The notes under the pieces are model-generated. The model had not been told where the DNA came from. It searched no databases and saw nothing but the letters and a program-made list of their open reading frames with translations. The position numbers and the translations under genes are program-made. Positions 42,283-50,576 of a stretch of 64,000 nt of DNA are shown here, piece by piece. Source of the stretch: Candidatus Gastranaerophilales bacterium (GTDB lineage: Bacteria > Cyanobacteriota > Vampirovibrionia > Gastranaerophilales > Gastranaerophilaceae); NCBI GenBank assembly GCA_900548405.1, contig UNSJ01000005.1, forward strand, positions 1 through 64,000. The letters are read 5' to 3'. Position 1 is the first letter of the stretch; every line of letters begins with the position of its first letter.

Positions 42283-42468
42283 ATGTCAAACGAAAACTTT
42301 ACGGATTACCAAATCCAATGTGTAGATTGCGGTCAATCTTTCACTTTCTCTGCAGGAGATCAAGAATTTTATCAATCAAGAGGTTTCTCAGAACCTAAAA
42401 GATGTTCTCATTGCAGACAAGCTAGAAAGGCTAACAGCAGCAGAAGAAATTATGCATCTAATTATTAA
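42283..42468 (+). CDS. Small zinc-ribbon protein
   Basis: A 61-residue protein with two CxxC pairs (CVDCGQSFTFSAGDQEFYQSRGF, then CSHC) in the pattern of the zf-trcl/zinc-ribbon family of small bacterial and plastid proteins, followed by a basic tail (RQARKANSSRRNY). It probably binds zinc and nucleic acid, but no role is established. AAAGGAAA precedes the ATG. A single gene with its own terminator. Confidence 0.9.
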   Translation: MSNENFTDYQIQCVDCGQSFTFSAGDQEFYQSRGFSEPKRCSHCRQARKANSSRRNYASNY

Positions 42469-42521
42469 TCTTTAAATTTAACTCGAAATAAATAAAAAAT
42501 TATATAATAAAATGTTTAATT

Positions 42522-42552
42522 AAAAAGACCTTACATAAGTAAGGTCTTTTTG
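42522..42552 (+). terminator. Intrinsic terminator of the zinc-ribbon gene
   Basis: A 13-base perfect stem AAAAAGACCTTAC / GTAAGGTCTTTTT with an ATAA loop. Confidence 0.92.
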
Positions 42553-42643
42553 CATTCATATTTTTTATAAATAAATAAAATCAGTAAACAGGGTTAGTCT
42601 TTTGTTGAATTATTTAACAAGAAATTAGTGCTTTAATTATGAT

Positions 42644-43207
42644 ATGTTTAAAAGATTATTTGCAATATTAGCTCTATTTATAGGAACAAATGCCGTATTG
42701 GCAGAAGATATCCATTTTGATAATGAAGTGTACACTTTAAAATACAGTGCACTTGCTCCGCAAACAAGCGGTTATGGTAACGAATATTTTAAGAAATATG
42801 AAAATGTTTCCAATTGGACAAAAATGGTAGGCATATATTATTATCCTAACGAAAAAGATCCGATTAAATATGCACAGGATTTCGACAAAACCGTTGAAAA
42901 TACTGACAATAGCGTGCTTTTAAAATTTATTCAAAATAAGAAATATGACAAAGCTGCTATCAGTTTTTTGGTTAACGGATGTGAAAATGCTAAGAAATAT
43001 TTCGAATATGATATATATAAATTTGAAAAGCATCCGGACAAAGGCATGATGGTCTTAAAGTACGCAGTGAAGCACTACTTCACAAATGATAGCGAGATAA
43101 AATCCATCGCAGAAAAAATTAAGGAAAATAATGATAAATGCCTTGAAACTATTATCTCATCACCGATTCCGCCTATTGTAGAAAAAGATATACAATTGAA
43201 AGAATGA
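42644..43207 (+). CDS. Exported hypothetical protein
   Basis: A 187-residue protein with a Sec signal peptide (MFKRLFAILALFIGTNAVLA, cleavage after VLA). The mature part has no domain I recognise. It contains YTLKYSALAPQTSGYGNEYFKKYE and NWTKMVGIYYYPNEKDPIKYAQDFDKTV, and a two-Cys region (GCENAKKY, KCLETI) that could form a disulfide. No Shine-Dalgarno is visible and TTTAAT lies six bases before the ATG, a possible leaderless start with no clear -35 box. Neighbours give no clue. Confidence 0.65.
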   Translation: MFKRLFAILALFIGTNAVLAEDIHFDNEVYTLKYSALAPQTSGYGNEYFKKYENVSNWTKMVGIYYYPNEKDPIKYAQDFDKTVENTDNSVLLKFIQNKKYDKAAISFLVNGCENAKKYFEYDIYKFEKHPDKGMMVLKYAVKHYFTNDSEIKSIAEKIKENNDKCLETIISSPIPPIVEKDIQLKE

Positions 43208-43219
43208 AAGTCAGTAATA

Positions 43220-43248
43220 TTGACATAATCTTAAACTAACTTTATTAT
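43220..43248 (+). promoter_or_regulatory. Consensus promoter of the radical SAM gene, leaderless
   Basis: TTGACA (43220-43225), exactly 17 bases, TATTAT (43243-43248), then six bases to the ATG at 43255. A near-consensus promoter leaves no room for a leader. Confidence 0.75.
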
Positions 43249-43254
43249 TTTATT

Positions 43255-44058
43255 ATGGTAATAGAAGATACTACAAGAGTGAAAGATTATTTAAATAAAA
43301 CAAAGCTGACAACTTTGGATTATGTCATTAATCCGTATGTCGGATGTCCTCATAAATGTTTGTATTGCTACGCTTCTTATATGACAAGTTTTGGCAAGCA
43401 TTCTGAACAATGGGGGGAATTTGTTGATGTTAAACACACTAAGAAAAAAATTAATATTTTTAAAATTAAAGATAAGAAAGTTATGATTAGCACCGTCACT
43501 GATCCATATAATTTCTTAGAAGAAAAACATCAAATTACCAGGATGATTCTTGAACAGCTTGTAAAATCAGAAGCGTATATCAGCGTTGTAACAAAGTCTA
43601 AGCTTGTTTTAAGAGATATTGACCTTTTACAAAAAATGAAGCATGTAGAAGTTGCTATATCTGTTTCTACTTTAGATGAAATACTTGCTAAAAAACTTGA
43701 ACCTTGTTCGTCTTCTGTTCAGGAAAGATTGGGAACTTTAAAGGAATTAAAAGCGTCAGGAATAAAAACAGTGTTATTCTTATCTCCTGTTTTACCATGT
43801 TTTACTGATTACAAAGCTGTTATTGAAGCTACAAAAGATTACGTTGACGAATACTGGTTTGATAAACTTAATCTCAGAAGCAGCTTTAAAACAAAAATGT
43901 TTAGCTTTATAGAAAATGAATACCCTCAATATAAATCCTTTTATAACAACATTTACATTAAGAAAGATAATACTTTTTGGAATGATTTATCATCGGAAAT
44001 TGATGAATATTGCAGATTACACAACATAAACAACAAAATCTTTTTTGCCGGCACGTAA
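43255..44058 (+). CDS. SPL-like radical SAM protein
   Basis: A 267-residue radical SAM protein. The cluster motif CPHKCLYC (Cys-x3-Cys-x2-Cys) lies near residues 30-37 in NPYVGCPHKCLYCYASY, the pattern of the spore-photoproduct-lyase-like family. STVTDPYNFLEEKHQITR and SVVTKSKLVLRDIDLL follow, typical of that group. Its substrate is unknown, and the family name does not imply DNA photoproduct repair. It has an exemplary promoter six bases before the ATG and no Shine-Dalgarno. It is a single-gene unit with a shared terminator. Confidence 0.88.
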   Translation: MVIEDTTRVKDYLNKTKLTTLDYVINPYVGCPHKCLYCYASYMTSFGKHSEQWGEFVDVKHTKKKINIFKIKDKKVMISTVTDPYNFLEEKHQITRMILEQLVKSEAYISVVTKSKLVLRDIDLLQKMKHVEVAISVSTLDEILAKKLEPCSSSVQERLGTLKELKASGIKTVLFLSPVLPCFTDYKAVIEATKDYVDEYWFDKLNLRSSFKTKMFSFIENEYPQYKSFYNNIYIKKDNTFWNDLSSEIDEYCRLHNINNKIFFAGT

Positions 44059-44161
44059 ATTGCTTCTTGACCAAAATAAATTGCCGGCTTTTCCTTTTTG
44101 CGCATCAAAGGATACAGATGAATTTTTAACATCTTTTCCTTTTTTTGCTTTACGGTTAATA

Positions 44162-44188
44162 AAATACCCTCTTATAAAGAGGGTATTT
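44162..44188. terminator. Bidirectional hairpin between radical SAM and GH77-like genes
   Basis: A perfect 12-base stem AAATACCCTCTT / AAGAGGGTATTT with a three-base loop, lying between two convergent genes. The T run is short. Confidence 0.7.
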
Positions 44189-44191
44189 ATG

Positions 44192-46093
44192 TTATGCAGT
44201 TAATTTCAGTTGTTGGCTATCGTCTTTTGCTTCGTGTTTTTGAAATTTAGTTTTATAAAGAGTGAATGCACCGCCTAAAACTGCTATTGCTCCTGCAGTT
44301 ATCCATAAAGGTTTATAAGACTTTGTGCTTTTGGCTGCTGATTTTGTAGTGCTGCCGGAATTTATTGTTTCTGCTGCTGTTTGAGCGGCATTTGATACTT
44401 CCTCTTTTAATTGAGCAGGAGTTTCTTTTTCAAGAAGAATATTTTTGAATTTAACTATTTTGGCAAACAGTTCGGGGTTAGATTTATCCAGTCCGTTCGC
44501 TTTAAATATTTTTTCCAATGAGTCCATTATATTAAATCCAAATCCTTCAAATAAAGAATTTTGATATGCTTTTTGGTAGTCAGACGGAACTTTGTATCTG
44601 AAAGAGGTTTCAGTACCTCTTCTGTGCTCATTGAAACGTTCTTCGCGCCCAAATACATCCATAAAGAAGAACATATTATTTTTTGCCGTTACAGCTTCTG
44701 CAAATTTGGCTTTTGCAAACAATACAGGATTTTTAAGCGATTCGGCATCAAGTTTAAGAATGCGGGCAAGAGGATTTATCGATGCTTGTCTGTGGATATT
44801 ATTGTCATTACATATATCAGGTATGCCTTTTGCAATCTGCCTTAAAGGCTGAGGATCATGATTGCCCGGCCCGATTAAAAATTCATCAGGCGACCAGTTA
44901 AGTGTATGCAAAAATGCATCGTTTGACCCCCATCCCTCTTTTAAATATGTGCTGCCGTATACTTTTACCCTGTCTTTTAAAGGGGCTATTAATTTACCGT
45001 TTTCAAACATTGTAAAATCATCAGGGCCTGCATCAAATTCATAGATTATGTTATGCAAATCAAAATCATCACCTTTGACTTCTTTAACCCATTTCTCAAT
45101 TAATTTTACTATGCTGTCGCCCATAGGCTTTTTGTTTTCGGGAAGAATTTTTGTTTCGCCTTTAGGTGTGATTACAGGTGTGACGTAATTCCAAGCAGCA
45201 TCTACTCTAAGGACATCAAAGCGTTTTGCAGCCAGTTGTACTTTTAGTTTTAACAGCTTATGCGCATCACTGGTTTCGTCTAGAATTGTATCAAAGTTTA
45301 TAGAAGGTATTTCCCAAGTAGGAACGCCTATGTAATGACCTTCTTTAAAGGCTTTAGGAAATGCTCTTACTTCATCATCACTAAAGTTTATTGCAATATC
45401 ACCGCAATATTTAATCCCCTTATTATTTAAATTGTTTTTGCCTTTTGACATGTGCTCTGAAGCCAAAAATTGTTTGAATTTGAAAAACTCGCTGTCAGGC
45501 TCGCATTCTCTTGCAAAATTAAGCCAACTTTCATTTTCTTTTACAAATTTATTATATCTCTGTTTTAATTCAGAGTTTTCATCCAGTGCTTTAAAACGTT
45601 CATGTGCATTTTTTAAAATTTTATTCTGAGTGCTTTGCTGCCCCAGTATGTTTTCAAAGTTTGCGATGTTATCTCTTGTTTCTTTGTTATTAGCTTTTAT
45701 AATTTCAGTTAGTTCATCTTTTGTTAATATAGATGAGTATTCATTTTCAGTAAGAAGTTCGGGACTAATATATTGGTCACCCAGAGCAAGGGAGGAACCG
45801 TTGTAGTGGTTGTTAACAAATTCCCCTGATGGTAAATCCTGAAGAATATTAAAATCAAGATAAGGATGCATATAATCAATAAATTCAATTCCTTTTTTTG
45901 ATGCCAAATGTCCTATACCGGTATTTGCTCCTTCTGCTTGAGGAAGACTGGTTGACGGCATAATAAAAATTGAATGCCCTGTTTGTCCCGATAATTTTTT
46001 ACTCTCTTTTACAGTGCTTGTGAATTCCTCAATTTCGTCGTTTCGCAATGAACGGCCGAAACTTAAATTAGGATTAATTCTGCTTACCTGCAT
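44192..46093 (-). CDS. Divergent GH77-like 4-alpha-glucanotransferase with a C-terminal membrane anchor
   Basis: A 633-residue protein whose barrel matches amylomaltase in outline: the long helical insertion, FFKFKQFLASEHMSKG, IKYCGDIAINF, the nucleophile-type Asp in LRVDAAW near 297, Glu in YEFDAG near 351 and GNHDPQ near 410. The motifs differ from typical MalQ (RIDHFRG, AEDLG, THD), so activity is uncertain. The C-terminus has a basic linker and a membrane helix (LWITAGAIAVLGGAFTLY, about 594-611), which is unusual for GH77. It starts MQVSRINPNLSFGRS, with an Asn-rich N-terminus like that of the 30397 gene. Together with the amylase it suggests alpha-glucan handling at the membrane. Confidence 0.75.
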   Translation of the reverse strand: MQVSRINPNLSFGRSLRNDEIEEFTSTVKESKKLSGQTGHSIFIMPSTSLPQAEGANTGIGHLASKKGIEFIDYMHPYLDFNILQDLPSGEFVNNHYNGSSLALGDQYISPELLTENEYSSILTKDELTEIIKANNKETRDNIANFENILGQQSTQNKILKNAHERFKALDENSELKQRYNKFVKENESWLNFARECEPDSEFFKFKQFLASEHMSKGKNNLNNKGIKYCGDIAINFSDDEVRAFPKAFKEGHYIGVPTWEIPSINFDTILDETSDAHKLLKLKVQLAAKRFDVLRVDAAWNYVTPVITPKGETKILPENKKPMGDSIVKLIEKWVKEVKGDDFDLHNIIYEFDAGPDDFTMFENGKLIAPLKDRVKVYGSTYLKEGWGSNDAFLHTLNWSPDEFLIGPGNHDPQPLRQIAKGIPDICNDNNIHRQASINPLARILKLDAESLKNPVLFAKAKFAEAVTAKNNMFFFMDVFGREERFNEHRRGTETSFRYKVPSDYQKAYQNSLFEGFGFNIMDSLEKIFKANGLDKSNPELFAKIVKFKNILLEKETPAQLKEEVSNAAQTAAETINSGSTTKSAAKSTKSYKPLWITAGAIAVLGGAFTLYKTKFQKHEAKDDSQQLKLTA

Positions 46094-46242
46094 AATTTTA
46101 TAAACTCCTTTTATCCATAAGTGCTAATACAAAAAACGTAAATATTTTTTTTGCCTAAACTTTTTAAAATTCAATATTCTTTTTATAAGATAACACAAAA
46201 TTTTATTTTAGATTATAATTTTTTTAACAGGGGGTGTTTAAT

Positions 46243-46869
46243 ATGAAAGTTTTACTAATTAACGGAAGCTCAAGAAAAGAGGGCTGCACTTTTACTGCTT
46301 TGACAGAAGTCGCAAAATCATTGGAAATGAACGGCATAGATACAGAAATTATTCATTTAGGTGCAGATGCAATTCGTGACTGCGTTGGATGCGGTGCTTG
46401 CAAAGGGAATGATAACGGCTGTATTTTTAAAGATGATATTGTAAATGAGATTATTGAAAAGGCGAAAACAGCAGACGGATTTATTTTCGGTTCGCCTGTA
46501 TATTATGCTCATCCGAGCGGAAGAATTTTGTCATTAATGGACAGATTATTTTACGCAGGCGCAAGACATTTTGCATTTAAGCCTGCTGCGGCAATTGTTT
46601 CAGCAAGAAGGGCAGGAACTACGGCTTCTATTGATGCGATAACAAAACATTTTACGATTAACCAAATGCCTGTTGTGTCATCAAATTATTGGAATATGGT
46701 TCACGGTAATTCTCCTGACGATGTAAAACAGGATTTGGAAGGTTTACAGATTATGCGCGTATTGGGAGAGAATATGGCTTGGCTTTTAAAATGTATTGAA
46801 ACCGGTAAAAATACAGGAATAAATCCGCCTCAAACCGAAAAGAAAATATGGACCAACTTTATAAGGTAA
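46243..46869 (+). CDS. NADPH-dependent FMN reductase, iron-sulfur flavoprotein type
   Basis: A 208-residue flavodoxin-fold protein. The FMN phosphate loop NGSSRKEGCT is at residues 6-15. A cysteine cluster CVGCGACKGNDNGC (C-x2-C-x2-C-x6-C) near residue 49 is the compact [4Fe-4S] motif of iron-sulfur flavoproteins. GSPVYYAHPSGRILSLMDR completes the flavin site. The start at 46243 follows AGGGGG, preferred over the GTG at 46234. It probably reduces a soluble acceptor or handles oxidative stress in anaerobes. Confidence 0.9.
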   Translation: MKVLLINGSSRKEGCTFTALTEVAKSLEMNGIDTEIIHLGADAIRDCVGCGACKGNDNGCIFKDDIVNEIIEKAKTADGFIFGSPVYYAHPSGRILSLMDRLFYAGARHFAFKPAAAIVSARRAGTTASIDAITKHFTINQMPVVSSNYWNMVHGNSPDDVKQDLEGLQIMRVLGENMAWLLKCIETGKNTGINPPQTEKKIWTNFIR

Positions 46870-46874
46870 AAAAT

Positions 46875-46906
46875 ATCCCCCGCTTAAATTATGCGGGGGA
46901 TTTTAT
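46875..46906. terminator. Bidirectional terminator
   Basis: ATCCCCCGC / GCGGGGGAT with a nine-base loop, flanked by A and T runs, between the flavoprotein gene and the convergent ATPase gene. Confidence 0.85.
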
Positions 46907-48792
46907 TATATTAATTCAGGGGTCTTTAAAGCTCGTAATGAATTAAGGATTGCTATTAATGTAACTCCAACATCTGCAAATACTGCTCCCCACATTGTTA
47001 TTATTCCAAATGCGCCGAGAATTAAGAATAATGCTTTTATTAAGAGTGCAAATATTATATTTTCTTTTACTATAACCATTGTTTTTCTTGCGATAAGTAT
47101 TGCCTGAGCAGATTTTGAAGGCTTATCATCCATAATAACAACATCTGCAGCTTCGATTGCCGCATCAGAACCCATTGCGCCCATTGCAATTCCTATATCG
47201 GCTCTTGTTAAAACAGGTGCATCATTTATTCCGTCACCTACAAATATTATACTTTTATCTTTAGATTTTTCATCAATCAGTTCTTCGAGTTTTTCAACCT
47301 TTTGGAACGGAAGCAATTCTGCATAAACTTTATCTACATGAAGTTTCTCTTGTACTTTTTTTGCAGCTGCAAATGAATCTCCTGTAAGCATAACGGTTTT
47401 TATTGCTAAAGATTTTAATTTATCTATTGTATTTTCCGCATCATCTTTTAATTCATCTGAGATTACAATGTAACCTATATATGAACCGTTTTTTGCAGTA
47501 TAAACTATTGTCCCTGCATCATTTGATTTAGTATAATCTATCTTGTACATATTCATCAAACGGCTGTTTCCTGCAAGAATTTCATCTCCGTTTATAATTG
47601 CTTTTACTCCGTTGCCGCTGATTTCTTCAATATCTTGTATTTTATTGTCTTCAAATGAATTGCCGTAAGCTTCTTTTAATGATAGAGCAATAGGGTGATT
47701 TGAATATCTTTCTGCAAGTGCTGTCAGGCTTAAAAGTTCATTTTCGGAAACGTTTAACGGGTGAATTTCTGTGACTTTAAATGTCCCTTTTGTTAAAGTG
47801 CCTGTTTTATCAAATACAACAGTCTGCGGTTTTGACAAACCTTCCATATAACAGCTGCCTTTAACAAGAATTCCTGCACGTGAAGCTCCTCCTATACCTG
47901 CAAAAAATCCCAGAGGAACAGAAATAACTATTGCGCACGGGCATGAAATGACAAGGAAAGTTAATGCTCTTTCAAGCCATATTGTAAACTGTGCTCCCTG
48001 TATTACCAAAGGCGGAATAACGGCAAGCAATATTGCTGCAAGCACAACAGCCGGAGTATAATACCTTGCAAATTTTCTTATAAATTTTTCGGCTTTTGCT
48101 TTTTTAGTGCCTGCATGCTCCACAAGTTCCAGAATTTTTGAAACAGTAGATTCTCCAAACTCTTTTTCAACCTTGATTTTTAAGTATCCGTTGGTATTTA
48201 TGCAGCCGCTAACTGCATTGTCGCCGATTTTAATTTCTTTTGGAACGGGTTCACCTGTCAAAGCAGAAGTATCAACAGAGGCTTTTCCCTCAATTACAAT
48301 ACCGTCAAGAGGAATTTTTTCTCCTGTTTTAACTATTATGGCATCACCGATTTTTATATCTAACGGATTTTTTTGTATTATTTTTCCGTCAAGTTCTATA
48401 TTTGCATAATCAGGTCTTATGTTCATAAGCTCTGATATTGATTTACGTGACTTTTCAACAGCTTTATCCTGCAAATATTCACCTGTTTGGTAAAGAACCA
48501 TAACCATAACTGCTTCAGGGTATTCGCCGATTAAGATTGCGCCGATTGTTGCAATACTCATCAGAAAGTTTTCATCAAAAATTTCACCTTTTAAAATATT
48601 TTTAAAAGCCCTGTAAACAATATCTCCGCCTGCAATTAAATATGCAGCAACAAACACGGCAAATTTTGCAATGCCTGATAAATCGGCAATCAATGCAATA
48701 ATAAAAATTACAACAGCTGCAAGTACTCTTTTAAGTGGCGTTTTACCGCTTCCGTTATGGATGTGTTGATGTTCATGGTGATGTTCGCACAT
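46906..48792 (-). CDS. Zinc/cadmium-type P1B ATPase
   Basis: A 628-residue heavy-metal exporter. It has a His-rich N-terminus (CEHHHEHQHIHNG) in place of an HMA domain and eight predicted helices. Further features are the CPC ion site (ISCPCAIVIS, near 285), DKTGTLT near 327, SVPLGF after CPC, and the P1B-2 signature residues Lys in LLIKALF and Asp in FADVGVTLIAI. The last two point to Zn2+/Cd2+/Pb2+ export rather than copper. It is divergent from an SmtB-type repressor with two operator palindromes in front of it, one of them inside its promoter. AAAGAGGT precedes the ATG. Confidence 0.92.
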   Translation of the reverse strand: MCEHHHEHQHIHNGSGKTPLKRVLAAVVIFIIALIADLSGIAKFAVFVAAYLIAGGDIVYRAFKNILKGEIFDENFLMSIATIGAILIGEYPEAVMVMVLYQTGEYLQDKAVEKSRKSISELMNIRPDYANIELDGKIIQKNPLDIKIGDAIIVKTGEKIPLDGIVIEGKASVDTSALTGEPVPKEIKIGDNAVSGCINTNGYLKIKVEKEFGESTVSKILELVEHAGTKKAKAEKFIRKFARYYTPAVVLAAILLAVIPPLVIQGAQFTIWLERALTFLVISCPCAIVISVPLGFFAGIGGASRAGILVKGSCYMEGLSKPQTVVFDKTGTLTKGTFKVTEIHPLNVSENELLSLTALAERYSNHPIALSLKEAYGNSFEDNKIQDIEEISGNGVKAIINGDEILAGNSRLMNMYKIDYTKSNDAGTIVYTAKNGSYIGYIVISDELKDDAENTIDKLKSLAIKTVMLTGDSFAAAKKVQEKLHVDKVYAELLPFQKVEKLEELIDEKSKDKSIIFVGDGINDAPVLTRADIGIAMGAMGSDAAIEAADVVIMDDKPSKSAQAILIARKTMVIVKENIIFALLIKALFLILGAFGIITMWGAVFADVGVTLIAILNSLRALKTPELI

Positions 48793-48810
48793 AATATACC
48801 TCTTTATTAA

Positions 48811-48866
48811 TTGAATAACCGTTCAACTATATTAGTATTATAATTGAATAACTATTCAATTGTCAA
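48811..48866 (-). promoter_or_regulatory. Promoter and SmtB-type operators of the metal ATPase
   Basis: Reverse strand TTGACA (48861-48866), 18 bases, TATAAT (48837-48842). The spacer itself is a perfect 8-2-8 palindrome (48843-48860, ATTGAATA-AC-TATTCAAT). A second, weaker copy, TTGAA..TTCAA (48811-48826), lies in the leader. Confidence 0.85.
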
Positions 48867-48894
48867 GTGTGCAAAAGGCTATTGTTAAGAAAAT

Positions 48895-48924
48895 TTGACA
48901 ATTGAACAATTGTTAAACTATAAT
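48895..48924 (+). promoter_or_regulatory. Promoter and operator of the SmtB-type gene, leaderless
   Basis: TTGACA (48895-48900), 18 bases, TATAAT (48919-48924), then six bases to the ATG at 48931. The spacer holds TTGAACA-AT-TGTTAAA, the same operator core as in front of the ATPase. Confidence 0.85.
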
Positions 48925-48930
48925 GAATAT

Positions 48931-49281
48931 ATGGAAATAAAGAAATCTGATTGCGAAGCAGTCAATAATGATATTGTGGAAAAGTTAAAACCTGATATGC
49001 CTGATTTAAATGTTTTGTATGAGTTGTCAGACTTTTTCAAGGTTATGGGCGACGGTACAAGAATAAGATTATTGTGGGCGTTGGAAGAAGCTGAGATGTG
49101 CGTAAATGATCTTGCTGTTCTATTGGATATGACAAAATCAGCTGTTTCTCATCAGCTTAAAATTTTAAGAACTGCAAAGCTTGTAAGAGCTGAAAAGCGC
49201 GGAAAGAATGTTTACTATGCATTAAATGATAATCACGTAAAAGTGATTTTTGAAATGGCTTTAGAGCACGTATGCGAGTGA
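48931..49281 (+). CDS. SmtB/ArsR-family zinc-responsive repressor
   Basis: A 116-residue ArsR-family winged helix. The helix-turn-helix is DLAVLLDMTKSAVSHQLKILRTAKLV. The C-terminal helix carries DNHVKVIFEMALEHVCE, exactly the alpha-5 zinc motif D-x-H-x10-H-x2-E of SmtB, so it should sense zinc (or similar) and release DNA when bound. The start at 48931 is preferred over the TTG at 48895, because the latter is the promoter -35 box. Its promoter, operator and ATG are packed without a leader. It is divergent from the ATPase it presumably controls and abuts the trx-like gene tail to tail. Confidence 0.95.
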   Translation: MEIKKSDCEAVNNDIVEKLKPDMPDLNVLYELSDFFKVMGDGTRIRLLWALEEAEMCVNDLAVLLDMTKSAVSHQLKILRTAKLVRAEKRGKNVYYALNDNHVKVIFEMALEHVCE

Positions 49282-49590
49282 TTAATGGTGAAGATGTTCC
49301 ATTAATCTTGCAAGAAGCTGTGATTTTTCATGGAAACCTGACAGAGCGGCAATAACTTTTCCTTCTTTAAAAAGCATAAATGTGGGATAGCCTGAAACTA
49401 CGTATTTTTTGACCAAATTCGGGCTTTTGTCCGAATCAACAACGCCAATCCAGATGTTGTTCTTGGAAAGTTCTTCTAAAATCGGGCGCTGCTTTTGGCA
49501 GTATCCGCACCAGGTTGCGTAAAATTCTACAAGCTTTAATCCGCTTTTAATGTTTTCTTCAAAATTATTTTCATTTAATTCTTTAATCAT
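49282..49590 (-). CDS. trxA: Thioredoxin
   Basis: A 102-residue thioredoxin-fold protein with the redox site WCGYC at residues 27-31. The proline between the cysteines of classic thioredoxin (WCGPC) is replaced by Tyr, a change seen in thioredoxin-like disulfide reductases. The cis-Pro is in VVSGYPTFMLF. The protein has no signal peptide, so it acts in the cytoplasm. It shares its 3' end with the ArsR-family gene on the opposite strand (no gap), and is convergent with it. Confidence 0.92.
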   Translation of the reverse strand: MIKELNENNFEENIKSGLKLVEFYATWCGYCQKQRPILEELSKNNIWIGVVDSDKSPNLVKKYVVSGYPTFMLFKEGKVIAALSGFHEKSQLLARLMEHLHH

Positions 49591-49647
49591 AACAGAATTA
49601 TTAAAATCTGTATCTGCGCTAAATTAATCCCTCAACAGAGCAGTTTT

Positions 49648-50526
49648 CTATTTTATTTTTTGTTTGAGTTCGTTTCTAACATCAACAAGCGGACCGTTAT
49701 TCGGGTTTCTTAGATTAGAAAAATACTTTCTTACATAAGTGTAAGGATATTTAGGAAGCCAGCTCAGTTTTATAAATATTGAAACGGTTTCAGCTCCTTG
49801 AGAAAGCATAAGTTCATCAATAGTTTCTTCATGAGCCGGAGAGATTGATGAAAATACTTTAATCAAGTAATCTGTAAATGTAAGGACCGAATATCCTGAA
49901 ACAGCTCCCGTATCTGTTATCAGGTTGGTTACTTTGAAGTTTTTATCAGTTTTTACGGTAGTAATATCTTCAGGCAGCTGCAATTCTTCTGAAGCAATTC
50001 TTTCAATTTCATACCATTCGCCTTCATATTTTATGCGCATAATATTAGGTTTTGGCATGTAAATATCATCGAATTTGTTTTCAAGTATTGTACGTCCGTT
50101 TAAATCTACAACACCGTATTTATAATCTTTATATGTTAAAAACATTCCTCCGAAAAGCAAATCTATTTTTGTATATTCATGAGGTAAAATCATGCTGCCT
50201 TCCGCGTCATAAAGCCCGTAATTACTGTCATTGCCGAATTTTGCAAATCTACCGAGAACTCTTTCCGTGTGTGTATATTTAGGCTCAACTAAATATTCTC
50301 CGTTACTGTTAATCATGCCGAATCGGTTTTTCTTCTGCACAATGTAAGAAGATTTTCCAAGCTTGATTAATTTTTTGTATTCAGGCTGAACTAATATATT
50401 ACCGTATGAATCTTTAAGTCCGAAAAGATTTTTTTCGCTGAAAATCGTAAAGGTTTGATTATCGGCAGAATGTGCAGAATTTTGTAGTAATAAAATAACA
50501 GTTAATATTAATATAAACTTCTTCAT
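49648..50526 (-). CDS. Exported WG-repeat protein
   Basis: A 292-residue exported protein with a signal peptide (MKKFILILTVILLLQNSAHSA). Residues 28-170 are WG/KWG-type repeats (NLFGLKDSYGNILVQPEYKK, NRFGMINSNGEYLVEPKYT, YGVVDLNGRTILENKFD), a beta-rich repeat of unknown function that may bind peptides or surfaces. The C-terminal 110 residues are unassigned. It lies head to head with the AsmA-like gene. TATCAT lies six bases before the ATG with no Shine-Dalgarno, so it too may be leaderless. Confidence 0.85.
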   Translation of the reverse strand: MKKFILILTVILLLQNSAHSADNQTFTIFSEKNLFGLKDSYGNILVQPEYKKLIKLGKSSYIVQKKNRFGMINSNGEYLVEPKYTHTERVLGRFAKFGNDSNYGLYDAEGSMILPHEYTKIDLLFGGMFLTYKDYKYGVVDLNGRTILENKFDDIYMPKPNIMRIKYEGEWYEIERIASEELQLPEDITTVKTDKNFKVTNLITDTGAVSGYSVLTFTDYLIKVFSSISPAHEETIDELMLSQGAETVSIFIKLSWLPKYPYTYVRKYFSNLRNPNNGPLVDVRNELKQKIK

Positions 50527-50576
50527 AACAGGATGATAACATAAAATTACTTATGTTATAATTTTTTTAAGAGGTT

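Noticed and set aside
48895-48930. TTG start for the SmtB-type gene
   Set aside because: The TTG is part of the TTGACA -35 box, and the family N-terminus fits the ATG at 48931.
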